A stretch of DNA of 64,000 bases from Protonemura montana. Taxonomy: Eukaryota; Arthropoda; Insecta; Plecoptera; Nemouridae. Every line of letters begins with the position of its first letter. Position 1 is the first letter of the stretch. The notes beneath the pieces are model-generated. The model was not told the DNA's origin and did no database searches. It saw only the letters and a program-made list of their open reading frames with translations. The stretch spans positions 18,875,277 through 18,939,276 of the forward strand of contig OX387607.1 of assembly GCA_947568835.1 (NCBI GenBank), read 5' to 3'. Shown here in pieces: positions 1 to 10,255 of the stretch. The position numbers were made by a program, and so were the translations under genes.

Positions 1-75
1 CGAACAGAACTGGTCATGTGTATGATGGTCACCTATCCAATACCTGACCCAGCGCAGTGTTGGTTATGCCAAGAA
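1..75 (-). repeat. 5S-rRNA-derived SINE fragment, cut by window edge
   Basis: On the minus strand this carries the 5S-like stretch (GTCAGGTATTGGATaGGTGACC) followed by the body sequence ACATGACCAGTTCTGTTCG that also occurs at 9.8-10.2 kb, 24.1 kb and 47.0-47.3 kb. It is the edge of a SINE whose head resembles the internal control region of a 5S rRNA gene. It lies just downstream of exon 5 of CRAL-TRIO gene A, in that gene's next intron. Confidence 0.7.
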
Positions 76-98
76 ATCTTGAACACCAATCAACGTAC

Positions 99-3000
99 CC
101 GTTATGTCCGCGATGGAGCCAGCTTCACCTCCGTACTCTTTCGGCAAGATTTGTCTTGGAACTTCTTTGTAGAGAGCCGCCATGTTGTCACCGTGGACCT
201 TGACCTTGAAAAGAAGGCCAACCTTTAAATTGCAAACCGGGGCGTTACAAACAACGGCCAAGACAAATGTATTATATTTTTATATTTATAAAAATATTCT
301 GTATTAGATCTTGAAACGTTCCCTCCACCGGGGTAGGTAGGTAAATAGGTACAGAGACGATCCGAAATGGCTGCGACCCCAAGGAGAGGCAGTTGACTTT
401 AATCCTCCGAGTATATCAACGGTCCGCCAGAATAACTTTCCAATTAATAAATCATTGTTTTCATCCTATCTTTTGGCTTCGTTATTTATTGTGATAAGTA
501 AAACCTTACAATTTCTAAAAACTTTCTTAATTAATGAAATTTTATTTTTTTGCAAGCGCTTGCAATGCGTGGGTTGCATACTTTCTTGGAACACTACTAC
601 CTTAGAGAAAATAATACCTTCTCAAAAACAGATGCTCAAACTGGGACTCGAACCCCAATCTCCACCTGTCGCGGGTGTTGCTCTAGCCAATTGAGCTACT
701 TGGACCCCGATCTCCACCTGTCGCGGGTGTTGCTCTAACCAATTGAGCTATTTGGACCCCGATCTCCACCTGTCGCGGGTGTTGCTCTAACCAATTGAGC
801 TACTTGGACCCCGATCTCCACCTGCCGCGGGTGTTGCTCTAGCCAATTGAGCTACTTGGACCCCGATCTCCACCTGTCGCGGGTGTTGCTCTAACCAATT
901 GAGCTATTTGGACCCCGATCTCCACCTGTCGCGGGTGTTGCTCTAACCAATTGAGCTACTTGGACCCCGATCTCCACCTGTCGCGGGTGTTGCTCTAACC
1001 AATTGAGCTACTTGGACCCCGATCTCCACCTGTCGCGGGTGATGCTCTAACCAATTGAGCTACTTGGACCCCGATCTCCACCTGTCGCGGGTGTTGCTCT
1101 AACCAATTGAGCTACTTGGACCCTGATCTCCACCAGTCGTGGGTGTTGCTCTAACCAATTGAGCTACTTGGACCCCGATCTCCACCTGTCGCGGGTGTTG
1201 CTCTAACCAATTGAGCTACTTGGACCCCGATCTCCACCTGTCGCGGGTGTTGCTCTAACCAATTGAGCTACTTGGACCCCGATCTCCACCTGTCGCGGGT
1301 GTTGCTCTAACCAATTGAGCTACTTGGACCCCGATCTCCACCTGTCTCGGGTGTTGCTCTAACTTATTGAGCTACTTGGACACTGGCTTTTTGAGACGAT
1401 TTCAGTGTATTTGATGAGAATGACAGTTTTCCAAGGAGTAGAACCAAAAGGCTGTGAATACTCACAGTCACTCTGATTCTAGTTTGAGGGCATCAATGCA
1501 CGACAGGTTGCTTGCACGACTGGGTTTTTGCACGACTGACTGTTTGCACGACTGACTGTTTGCAGGAATGGTTGTTTGCACGACAGGTTATTTGCACGAC
1601 TGACTGTTTGCACGACTGACTGTTTGCACGACTGACTGTTTGCACGACTGACTGTTTGCACGACTGGTTGTTTGCACAACAGGTTATTTGCACGACTGAC
1701 TGTTTGCACGACTGACTGTTTGCACGACAGGTTATTTGCACGACTGGTTATTTGCACGACTGACTGTTTGCACGACTGACTGTTTGCACGACTGGTTGTT
1801 TGCACGACAGGTTATTTGCACGACTGGTTTAATTTACGAACCCTTTTTCGCAGTTTCTCTTTCATGACGACCTTGAAAAGACTGAAGACAGTGTCGAACA
1901 TCGGCGGAGTGTTGACGTAGTTGACAGCTTTTGGTCGCAGCGGGAACCCATCCTGGAACACATTCATTGATTTTTTGACAAACAATATCAAAATTATAAG
2001 AAATATTAAGAAAATAATAATATATGACATAATATATATGGAACACTGTAATGTAATAGTGTTGATAATAATAAAATACCCCGCGCATTGCAAGCGTTTG
2101 TAATTTAAATATAATTTCTTTTAAATACAACGAATCCAACGTCAAATTGGAGTTACTAGAGATTGACAGGTTGTGACGTGATATAGCGTCACTTGAATCA
2201 GAGTGACTGTGAGTATTCACAGCCACTTGGTTCTACTCCTTGGAGATCCGTCATTCTCATCAAATACACTAAAATCATCTCAAAAAGCCAGTGTCCAGGT
2301 AGCTCAATGGTTCAGAGCAACACTTGCAACAGGTGGAGATCGGGGTTCGAGTCCGCGTTTGGGCATCAATTTTTGAGACGGTTTTAGTGTTGTTAATAAT
2401 AAAATACCCCACGCATTGCAAGCGTTTGCAATTTAAAGAAGATTTCATTCTAATACGTCATGGAAAGGTTTGAAGCAATCATGAAAGGCAATCTTTTAAC
2501 AGCTAACGTCATTTGTTTTTCGTAATTGTGATCTTGGCCATCTTGGAATTCACAGAGTTCCTGTGAGCGCCAAGTTTCAAAAAACAGAAAAGAGGTTTTT
2601 CAAGAATTCGAAGCACAAGACAATAAAAATTACAGTGGAGGCATGTTATTTGTGAGCACGGCCTAACGTAACGTTTATACGGCGATTTTATTGGGTTTTA
2701 TTAAATAATTGTATCTTAAATCGTTTGGCTAGGAAAGGTTTTGACACATTTCAAACAAGATCACACATCTCAATTCAAGTAGGAAATAACTTTTTTTCCA
2801 TATAAAGTCTGTCTTGCATGTGTTTTTTTCTATTTTTCGTCACTTTAAGTTGAGAATTACACTTATTCAATAAGTTTTGCTTTCAAAAAGGATTTATAAT
2901 TTTTTGACAGCAATTTCATGACATGTCTTCATGACATTTATTTTCTAATAAAATATCTTGCTTGAATTTAAATTCACAGAGTGTCCCCGATGCAGTAACC

Positions 3001-6000
3001 CTCAGTGACACTTGCGGCAAATTTCAAATCAAATACAAGAACAATAAATTCACAGTGAAGACGGATGAAAATGATATTTATTTCAATAATATTTGTGGGC
3101 ACGACCAAACTTGATATTCATACAGAGATTCGATCGGGTTTTTAATTCATCATTTCATCTTAATTAGGTTGGCAAGGAGATTTGAATCCAATTGAAACGA
3201 GATCTCACAACTTCAATGGTGGAAGCTTCCTTTTTGTGAATTCAAAGTTTCCAGAACTGTGTTAAATCAGTTTTAAGTAATATTTAGTGCAGATTTAAAC
3301 CCGAACTTAATTATTTTATAACTCAAAAAAAAGATAGTTAGAATTTTTGACAGCTACTGTCATTTGTTTTCGAATAAATTATCTATCCCGCCATGGAATT
3401 CAAACAGTTTTAAAGGCGCCAAATTTCAAATACAGATAATAGTTTTCAAAGAATAAAACTGGCAATACTTAAAAAAAATTCCAGCGCAGCCGGCAATTCT
3501 GATTAATTGCGAAGCATTGGGTTTTTTGGGGAGAACTAATTGGACTTCGTTAGCGTTTCGACAAGCGAAGGCCGGAACAAAAAGAACAACTGACCGGAAG
3601 TAATGCGTTAGATCCGTAGGTAACTTCAGAGAACCAGCGCTCAAGCTATAAATACATTTCATTGTGAGATGGAGAATCATATTCAGCACATATTTCTTCG
3701 TTTTAATCGTTGCCAGATTTATCAGGTTTTGCTGATATATCTCTTAAATATTTATCTCTTATAAATCTCATTTATATCTCCTAGAGATCTCCATTATCAA
3801 GTTACCAAAAATATCCAAGAATCTCCAACTCTTGCTCCCACCACACGATTAGATTATCTTTCTGATAGAAAATATTGACTTTAAATCGCAACAAAACAGC
3901 TGACTGCAGCTGAGTGCATTGTTTCGTCTGTCAAAGATCTTGACATCAATTCAAACCATCTTCACGTACTTGACACAGCACTTCACTATCAAACGGTTCA
4001 ATCTAACATCTGATTTAAATTGCAAACGCTTGCAATGCGCGGGGTATTTTATTATTAGGAACACTTTAAACGTCTTAAAAATTGTTGCCTAAACGGGGAC
4101 ACGAACCCCGATCTCCACCTGTCACGGGTGTTGCTCTAACCAATTGAGCTACTTGGACCCCGATCTCCACCTGTCGCGGGTGTTGCTCTAACCAATTGAG
4201 CTACTTGGACCCCGATCTCCACCTGTCACGGGTGTTGCTCTAACCAATTGAGATACTTGGACCCCGATCTCTACCTGTCGCGGGTGTTGCTCTGAACCAA
4301 TTGAGATAATTGGACCCCGATCTCCACCTGTCGCGGGTGTTGCTCTAACCAATTGAGCTACTTGGACCCCGATCTCCACCTGTCGCGGGTGTTGCTCTAA
4401 CCAATTGAGCTACTTGGACCCCGATCTCCACCTGTCGCGGGTGTTGCTCTAACCTATTGAGCTACTTGGACCCCGATCTCCACCTGTCGCGGGTGTTGCT
4501 CTAACCAATTGAGCTACTTGAACCCCGATCTCCACCTGTCGCGGGTGTTGCTCTAACCAATTGAGCTACTTGGACATTTCATTTTTGACAGGATTTTAGT
4601 GCATTTGATGAGAATGACGGATCTCCAAGGAGAGTAATCAGAGTGACAGTTCGATTTGGACATAGATTTTTAAGAATTTAGTGGAAAAGGCATTAGTGTC
4701 CTTAAGAAGGTCTAATGTTCATACATTTCTGCCGCTCATCAACAAGCCACGATCGAATGAGAATGAGTTGAACCAAAATGGCCGATTTCAACCAAAACCA
4801 GGCAAAAATTGCTTCAAGATTTCTAGATTTTGTGAATCAAAAACCTTTTGCAAACGTCGGGTAACAAAAGGTGAAACAAATTAAATGAAGATTTAATACC
4901 AGAATTACAATGAAAGTGTAATTTTATATCAAGTAGAAATACGTTACTCGATAGCGGTTTAAATTTGAAACGTAGATTAGAACAATGGAAAAATATTGAC
5001 AGCTAGAAATGGATTTTTGTTTGCTGTGACAGAACAGCGCCGTCTAGAATTTATACCATATTTAAATGTATATTTTAATATTTGTCGTATAGGGGAAATC
5101 TCCTTAATATTATTATTTAATTATTATCATTGTGTTCAAATACGCATTCAAAATAAAATCTGATGCTTTTTTTTGACGTGACTACGTCTTAAAGCGCATT
5201 ATAAAGGGAGGCATGTACGGATTTGCTCTCCAAAATAGCCAATGTGTAACAAGCTCTACAGCCTACAGGAAACAAAGTACAGAATGCGATTTATTATCAT
5301 TCAATAGTTCAGATAATTCTCTAGAAGTACTTTTTTTTTATTTTCGATAAAATAAATATTGGAGGCGTTAGAGGGGTTGGCGTTTTTAATGCTCTCCATA
5401 AGACCAATGTTAAATTACGCAAAATGGCAAATGTGTAACAACCCCTACAGCCTACAGGAAACAAAGGACAGAATGCGACTTATTATCATTCAATAGTTCA
5501 GATAATTCTCTAGAAGTACTTTTTTTTTATTTTCGATAAACTAAATATTGGAGGCGTGAGAGGAGGCGGCGTTTTTAGCACTCGTCATTAGACTAATGCA
5601 AAATAAAATATATATGTCGCAAGATGACACTTCCATCCTAATCTGTAAAATCCTTCAGCTTGTAAATAAGATATGAAAACACAACCCAAACAAAGAGAGA
5701 TGTAAAACTTGCACGTGAAGTATGGTCAGTACTGTAGTTGACCTACGTGGCTACGCGGTAGTTGAACGTAGTCACGCTTAAATATCGGCCGTATCAATAA
5801 GATACAGCTACACCCGGGTTTTTTTAAGTCAACAGGGAAATCTCATTAAGATTATTATTTAATTATTATCATTGTGTTCAAATACGCGTTTAAATTAAAA
5901 TCTGATGTATTTTTTCTTTTTATAATCCGATCATAACTTTTCTATTTCTATTTGTTTTAAGAATGGCTAAAATATGAATTCTCGTGGCGGGATTAAAACG

Positions 6001-8721
6001 GGCTGTGATTAACTACACGTAGTTCTGACGTCATTTTCTTGTATTCTTTGCGTTCGCTTCTGTTTCTTGACGTCATACTGACGTCAGATTTCACTTCATG
6101 TCATAAAAAATGGCGACCCTCGTTTTCGTACGAGATTCAAACGCAAACATTTTAAACAGAGATATTTTATTCAAAATTGGATTTAGAAGAAAATAAAAAA
6201 ATATGTGTTCATTATTTTCTCACAAATAAAGAAATATTAAAAAAATATTATGGTTTTTAGACTCATGTCTACTTGATTTATCCTTAGCATTAGTTTTAAC
6301 AAAAACTATTTGAACTGGATTTTGAATGCTAAGTAAAGGGCTACTAAATTTCCCATACAATTTTATTATTATTATTATTATTATTGATTAATAGCCATAA
6401 AATTTCCATCGTCGGAAATTAAAAAAATAAATAATAAATTAGAAAAAAATTAAAAAAATTAAATTAAAAATAAAAAAAAAAAAAAAAAAAAAATTGTAAG
6501 AGATTTCCCTATTATCTTTTGTTAAGCTTTTGAAAATAGAAGAAAATCAGTAAAACTAAACTAAAACTTTAAACCCAGTTTAACAAAGTTCAGCTGGGTT
6601 TTTGGCCGTCCATATTTCAAATGGGCGTCCAGACCAAAGCTTACCTGAAAACACGTGACGGTTTTCTTTGCAAATGCTGGAGTCACCTGACCAGCATGTC
6701 CCAGAGTCACCTTGGCCATGTCCATGACGTCAACATTACCAGCGACCACCATATGATCATCCTCGACAAGCACAATGTCAATAATCAACATAAAGGTTTT
6801 CATGACGTCGGCCATTTTGACTTTACTGGGATCCGTGATTCCAACTCGGTTCAGAAACACACGGCGGCCTTGAGGGTCGGGGGTCGGTAGCGGCAGCCAA
6901 ACTCTGCAGAGTCAACAATTAAACATTATCATTCACTTGCTGACCTTTTTCACAACACAGAAGTAGTAAACATTGGTTTATTATTAGGTTATTTGAGATC
7001 AACTGGCTGGATCCTATGCTCTATCCAGGTTATTTGAGATCAGCTGGCTGGATCCTATGCTCTATCCAGGTTATTTGAGATCAGCTGGCTGGATCCTATG
7101 CTCTATCCAGGTTATTTGAGATCAGCTGGCTGGATCCTATGCTCTATCCAGGTTATTTGAGATCAGCTGGCTGGATCCTATGCTCTATCCAGGTTATTTG
7201 AGATCAGCTGGCTGGATCCTATGCTCTATCCAGGTTATTTGAGATCAGCTGGCTGGATCCTATGCTCTATCCAGGTTATTTGAGATCAGCTGGCTGGATC
7301 ACATGCTCTATCCAGGTTATTTGAGATCAGCTGGCTGGATCCTATGCTCTATCCAGGTTATTTGAGATCAGCTGGCTGGATCCTATGCTCTATCCAGGTT
7401 ATTTGAGATACCTGAACCTACCCGAGTCGCAGCACCTCCTGGATCTCTGGCAACATGGGGTCGCGTCTTGTGGAGTATTCTGGCAACAAGGTCCTCATCG
7501 TGTAGTAGGTGTCCAGCTTCTCTTTGGTTCGCTCCAGACTGAACTTGCATCCGCGGAGAAACGTGATCAGGAACTGGTCATCTGCAAGGCAACTGATTGC
7601 GTCACTAGCTCCCTCTGGGATCACCGGCAGGTACTTGCAACCCGAGCACCCTTGCACCCTTGCATCAACTCTGGTGTCTAGAAACCCTGGGTTTTTGGAA
7701 GCTTTGATTCCGGAAGCCTTGGATTTAGGAAGCTTTGGATATAGGAAGCCTTGGATTAAAAAACTCTGAAATTTAGAAACTCTGGTATCTAGAAACCCTG
7801 GGATTTAGGAAGCCTTGAATTTAGGAAGCCTTGAGTTTAGGAAGCCTTGGATTTAGGAAGCCTTGAGTTTAGGAAGCCTTGGATTTAGGAAGCCTTGGAT
7901 ATAGGAAGCCTTGGGTTTAGGAAGCCTTGGGTTTAGGAAGCCTTGGGTTTAGGAAGCCTTGGGTTTAGGAAGCCTTGGATTTAGGAAGCCTTGGATTTAG
8001 GAAGCCTTGGATTTAGGAAGCCTTGGGTTTAGGAAGCCTTGGGTTTAGGAAGCCTTGGGTTGAGGAAGCCTTGGGTTTAGGAATCCTTGGATTTAGGAAG
8101 CCTTGGATTTAAGAAGCCTTGGATTTAGGAAGCCTTGGGTTTAGGAAGCCTTGAATTTAGGAAGCCTTGGATTTAGGAAGCCTTGGATTTAGGAAGCCTT
8201 GGATTTAGGAAGCCTTGGGTTTAGGAAGCCTTGGATTTAGGAAGCCTTGGATTTAGGAAGCCTTGGATTTAGGAAGCCTTGGATTTAGGAAGCCCTGGAT
8301 TTAGGAAGCCTTGGATTTAGAAAGCTGGATTAAGGAAGCCTTGGATTTAGGAAGCCTTGGATTTAGGAAGCCTTGGATTTAGGAAGCCTTGGATTAAGGA
8401 AGCCTTGGATTTAGGAAGCCTTGGATTTAGGAAGCCTTGGATTTAGGAAGCCTTGGATTTAGAAAGCCTTGGATTTAGGAAGCTAGATTTAGGAGGCCCT
8501 GGATTTAGGAAGCTTTGGATTTAGGAAGCCTTGGATTTAGAAAGCCTTGGATTTAGGAAGCTAGATTTAGGAGGCCCACCTGTCCTGGTTTTGAGATGTG
8601 GCTGTTTTTTAAGCCAATCCTTGATGTGGGCCAAGTCCTGATCACGACGCTTCGGCTCCTCACTGAGTTCCTTGCGAGCGATCTCGGCCAGCTCGGGACT
8701 CAAACCACGGACCGTAGACAT
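99..8721 (-). CDS. CRAL-TRIO / alpha-tocopherol transfer protein-like, gene A (5 exons, 3' end outside window)
   Basis: Probable cytosolic carrier of a small lipid, of the SEC14/CRAL-TRIO family. The ligand cannot be told from sequence. Exons on the minus strand: 8721-8580, 7581-7422, 6903-6645, 1952-1842 and 204-99, giving 259 complete codons. All junctions are GT-AG and phases match gene B exactly (1, 2, 0, 0, 1). Exons 1-2 code the helical CRAL-TRIO-N part, joining as TRTDDQF before FLRGCKFSLERTKEKL. Exons 3-4 code the lipid-binding core (RVGITDPSKVK, IDIVLVEDDH, QVTPAFAKK, VNYVNTPPMFDTVFSLF, KEKLRKR). Exon 5 has VHGDN, LPKEYGGEAGSI. The start is the first ATG of the conserved N-terminus, just after a possible 5'UTR acceptor. 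The last exon (W..KI...FRxLxxD in gene B) is outside the window. Exon 4 has a weak donor (GGGTTCGT), so splicing there is the least certain. The reading frame is otherwise open. Confidence 0.88.
311..510 (+). mobile_element. Diverged solo LTR of the gypsy-like element seen at 63.7 kb
   Basis: The stretch matches the LTR at 63727-63950 in order and orientation: ACGTTCCCTCCACC, a GTAGGTAGG run, ACAGAGACGATCC, GCTGCGACCCCAAGGAGAGG, TCATCCTATCTTTTGGCTTC and the 3' end ACCTTACA. About 25-30 bases near its 5' end are missing. No internal element sequence is attached on either side, so it is a solo LTR or remnant. It sits in intron 4 of CRAL-TRIO gene A. Confidence 0.8.
535..1480 (-). repeat. tRNA-derived SINE-like element, copy 1, with expanded 52-bp array
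   Basis: Read on the minus strand the element has a lead of about 100 bp (GAGTGACTGTGAGTATTCAC onward), then tRNA-like sequence (TAGCTCAATTGGTTAGAGC, A-box-like), a terminal GGTTCGAGTCCC B-box-like stretch, and an end rich in ATTGCAAGCGYTTGCAAT. Copies 2 (2195-2440, plus) and 3 (4650-4015, minus) share this layout. In this copy the tRNA-like part is repeated 14 times at 52-bp spacing. The whole element lies in intron 4 of CRAL-TRIO gene A. Confidence 0.8.
648..1383 (-). repeat. 52-bp tandem array derived from the 5' two-thirds of a tRNA-like unit (14 copies)
   Basis: The shared start of the repeat falls at 648, 700, 752 and so on to 1376, exactly 52 bp apart. Each unit on the minus strand contains an acceptor-like start (GTCCAAG), a D-arm with A-box-like TAGCTCAATTGG and an anticodon-arm-like segment ending GGTGGAGATCGGGG. 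Only the end unit continues into a T-arm with a B-box. The repeated units therefore keep an A-box but lack a B-box. Units are nearly identical, which points to recent expansion. Confidence 0.88.
1496..1830. repeat. 16-bp minisatellite (TTGCACGACTGACTGT)
   Basis: About 20 units of a 16-bp repeat, with GACTGACT/GACTGGTT/GACAGGTT variants. It fills the start of gene A intron 4 and ends about 10 bases from the exon 4 splice donor (1841). Short open frames inside it are an effect of the repeat. Confidence 0.92.
2030..2107 (+). repeat. 3'-end fragment of the tRNA-derived SINE-like element
   Basis: Contains AATAATAAAATACCCCGCGC followed by ATTGCAAGCGTTTGTAATT, the same 3' end as copies at 535-590, 2390-2440 and 4015-4070. 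It lies about 80 bp upstream of the exon 4 acceptor of CRAL-TRIO gene A, within intron 3. Confidence 0.7.
2195..2440 (+). repeat. tRNA-derived SINE-like element, copy 2, single tRNA unit
   Basis: A 73-nt tRNA-like head at 2296-2368 can be folded: acceptor arms GTCCAGG and TTTGGGC pair along their length (with G-U pairs), the D-arm GCTC/GAGC pairs, and the T-arm CGGGG/CCGCG pairs with one mismatch around TTCGAGT. The anticodon stem is poor. Flanks equal those of copies 1 and 3, with the 3' end ATTGCAAGCGTTTGCAATTT. This is the un-expanded form of the element and shows that the 52-bp arrays arose inside it. Confidence 0.78.
2460..3420 (+). repeat. Diverged repeats of about 400 bp, family shared with 47.4-48.9 kb
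   Basis: Blocks recur in the same order: TTGACAGC..TGTCATTTGTTTT, CTTGCC-like, a CTCAGTGACAyTTGCGGCAA block, TTTGTGGGCACGAC/TTTGTGAGCACGGC, ATACGGCGATTT..TGGGTTTT, GGCAAGGA..TTTGA, and CAAAGTC/CAAAGTTTCC. Starts near 2500, 2920 and 3350 suggest a head-to-tail arrangement of about 400 bp. The same order is seen at 47390-47760 and twice in 48180-48900. No protein-coding signal is visible. It lies in gene A intron 3. Confidence 0.6.
3421..4014. other. Intron 3 sequence of gene A, nothing recognised
   Basis: I see no exon with a supported frame, no RNA gene and no clear repeat here. A short open frame on the minus strand (3426-3689) has no recognisable motif. Confidence 0.5.
4015..4650 (-). repeat. 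tRNA-derived SINE-like element, copy 3, with nine 52-bp units
   Basis: Same organisation as copy 1. The minus-strand 3' end GCATTGCAAGCGTTTGCAAT is at 4015-4040, a B-box-like GGTTCGTGTCCCCG at about 4093-4106, and nine 52-bp tRNA-like units at 4101-4577 (one with a single-base insertion near 4290). The lead ends near 4650. It lies in intron 3 of gene A. Confidence 0.8.
4651..5088. other. Intron 3 of gene A, AT-rich, nothing recognised
   Basis: An open frame at 4681-4884 (plus) has no recognisable domain. Some words recall the 400-bp repeat family (TTGACAGC at about 4997). No supported feature. Confidence 0.4.
5089..5920 (+). repeat. Nested direct duplications (189-bp tandem pair inside a longer duplicated frame)
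   Basis: A stretch starting at 5232 (ATGTGTAACAAG..CTACAGCCTACAGGAAAC, then TAGTTCAGATAATTCTCTAG) is repeated from 5421 with few changes. Outside the pair, a segment at 5094-5172 (ATTATTTAATTATTATCATT) recurs at 5836-5918. A duplication of the whole region with later divergence would explain this. It lies in intron 3 of gene A. Confidence 0.7.
6246..6356 (+). repeat. Interspersed repeat shared with 42236-42345
   Basis: ATGGTTTTTAGACTCATGTC, then TACTTGAT, TTAGCA, AAAAACTATTT, ACTGG, TTTTGAATGCTAAGTAAAG and TAAATTTCCCA occur in the same order and strand at both places. Identity unknown; probably a transposon fragment. Confidence 0.65.
6365..6493. repeat. Low-complexity (ATT)n and A-rich tract
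   Basis: (TTA)7-like run at about 6365-6386, then an A-rich stretch ending in an uninterrupted A run at about 6472-6493. It is 150 bp downstream of exon 3 of CRAL-TRIO gene A and could be the tail of a LINE or SINE insertion. Confidence 0.7.
6986..7409 (+). repeat. 41-bp satellite, array 1 (in gene A intron 2)
   Basis: About ten units of a 41-bp repeat (GATCAGCTGGCTGGATCC + TATGCTCTATCCAGGTTATTTGA). It ends 12 bases from the exon 2 splice donor (7421) and fills most of intron 2. The same unit in the same orientation fills intron 2 of paralogue B (15.7-16.6 kb) and in opposite orientation lies at 11489-12166. Confidence 0.95.
7680..8578 (+). repeat. 16-bp minisatellite (TTAGGAAGCCTTGGAT) filling gene A intron 1
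   Basis: About 55 units of TTAGGAAGCCTTGGAT with small variants. It runs up to the exon 1 donor (8579) and makes up nearly all of the 998-bp intron. Unrelated in sequence to the other 16-bp array at 1.5 kb. Confidence 0.95.
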
Positions 8722-8799
8722 CCTGCGTCAGACAAAACTTCACTCGATCGATTTCTTGCGTTGGCAACTTGCAAAGCCAGTGCTTATTTTGTGCGTACG

Positions 8800-9454
8800 C
8801 TCACGCATCTTTTCTTGCAATAGTGTACGTCGATCACTCATTCCGGGAAAAGTTTGGTCTGCTCTACATTTAAATTCAAGAAACACGCGTTAGTTTTACC
8901 TGTTGGTGAACATTTTATTTGGAAATGGTACTCAGCAGAACGTAGATATATTCACAAAATCTTATCATTCTGAAAAATAAATGCCGAATACACTAGCTCA
9001 TAATTATGACAACGCAAAGCGATAGCAAAGCTAAGCTTAGCTAAGCTCAGGCAACGCTAGCCTTTGTCAGGCAGCGCCGACAAAGCATAGCGAGAGTATA
9101 GAAATTGTTTCAATGTTTTTTGCCTTTTGGCACGGCTTCCTTGTTCCCCCCAAGAAAACACACGATCTAGAACAGCACCTGAATTCAATTGAGAGCGAAC
9201 CCAACTGTTTCATTACAAATTAACAATTGCTTGCACCTGCTTATTGGCAATACAGAGGAGAGCATCGACTTCAACTACTTTGGCAAGGTGATCATTAATA
9301 TAGCGTTCGTTCTTCTTTGACTTGGAAGACATTCGCTTCTGCAGACATTGGACACAATCATAAGATACGTTGACTCGCATCCCTTCTGCTGTCTCTCGTC
9401 TCAAGGGTGAAGACAACACTTGCTGAAGGTTCATTCACATTGTTTAATTGATTT
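8800..9454. other. 5' flank of gene A
   Basis: Upstream of the gene A start. An AAGCTTAGCTAAGCT-like motif cluster lies at 9015-9060. A minus-strand open frame of 73 codons (9434-9213) has no recognised domain; it could be part of a 5' exon but I cannot support it. Confidence 0.35.
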
Positions 9455-9530
9455 GTGGTGTTTAAAGACGCTCTGTTTTGACAACGTGCCATGTGGCACT
9501 GGTCTAATGGCGTCGGTGAATGAGCGGATG
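9450..9530 (-). promoter_or_regulatory. Conserved upstream block of gene A (shared with gene B)
   Basis: A stretch of 35 nt (plus strand CATGTGGCACTGGTCTAATG through GGCGTCGGTGAATGAG) is identical to one upstream of gene B at about 17611-17645. Similar but imperfect sequence (GGTGTTTA..ACGC, CTGyTTTGACA) extends it on one side. It lies about 770 bp 5' of the gene A start codon. Its position before both paralogues and its strong conservation suggest a core promoter or 5'UTR exon; CCAGTGCC on the sense strand could be an initiator. Confidence 0.5.
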
Positions 9531-9534
9531 ATGA

Positions 9535-10255
9535 TGAGGATGTTGATGAACCTAACCTAGCATAGAAGGGAGGAGGGGAAACCCGGTGCCAGCACGTAGC
9601 CTACTCCTATCGAAGACCAAGGGGACCACCGGCTTAACGTCCCTTCCGAAGGACGGTACAACGCGAAAAACAGGATTCCTCCACAAATCCATGCTGTCGA
9701 GAGGTTGATAAGCAAGGCGAGTGAAGTTGCTGTACTAACTTTCATCCCTCCAACCTCTCTACCGAACAGAACTGGTCATGTGTATGATGGTCACCCATCC
9801 AATACCTGACTCAGCGCAGTGTTGCTTAACTTTCATCCCTCCAACCTCTCTCCCGAACAGAACTGGTCATGTGTTTAATGGTCACCCATCCAATACCTGA
9901 CCCAGCGCAGTGTTGCCTAACTTTCATCCCTCCAACCTCTCTCCCAAACAGAACTGGCCATGTGTTTAATGGTCACCCAACCAATACCTTACCCAGCGCA
10001 GTGTTGCCTAACTTTCATCGCTCCAACCTCTCTCCCAAACAGAACTGGTCATGTGTATGATGGTCACTCATCCAATACCTGACCCAGCGCAGTGTTGCTT
10101 AACTTTCATCCCTCTAACCTCTCTCCCGAACAGAACTGGTCATGTGTATAATGGTCACCCATCCAATACGTAACCCAGCGCAGTGTTGCTTAACTTTGGT
10201 GATCTCACGAGGACCAGTGTTTCCAACACGCCAAACAATTCGGTTTTCATTCGCA
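9535..10255 (-). repeat. 5S-derived SINE with a tandemly repeated head
   Basis: On the minus strand, from 10255 down: a 5S-like unit (CTCGTGAGATCACC, GTTAAGCAACACTGCGCTGG, GGATGGGTGACC), then a spacer (ACACATGACCAGTTCTGTTC, GAGAGGTTGGAGGGATGAAA), with the 5S-like part plus spacer repeated about five times at roughly 92 bp. Then comes a unique body ending with GGGACGTTAAGCCGGTGGTC and GGCACCGGGTTTCCCC. The same body is at 46.85-47.05 kb and partly at 24.05 kb, so this is an interspersed family. The 5S internal control region probably serves as its pol III promoter. Confidence 0.82.

Noticed and set aside
648-1383. Tandem tRNA genes
   Set aside because: Only the end unit has a T-arm; the 52-bp units lack B-boxes and 3' ends, and the anticodon loop has no T33. 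They are SINE-derived repeats, not tRNA genes.
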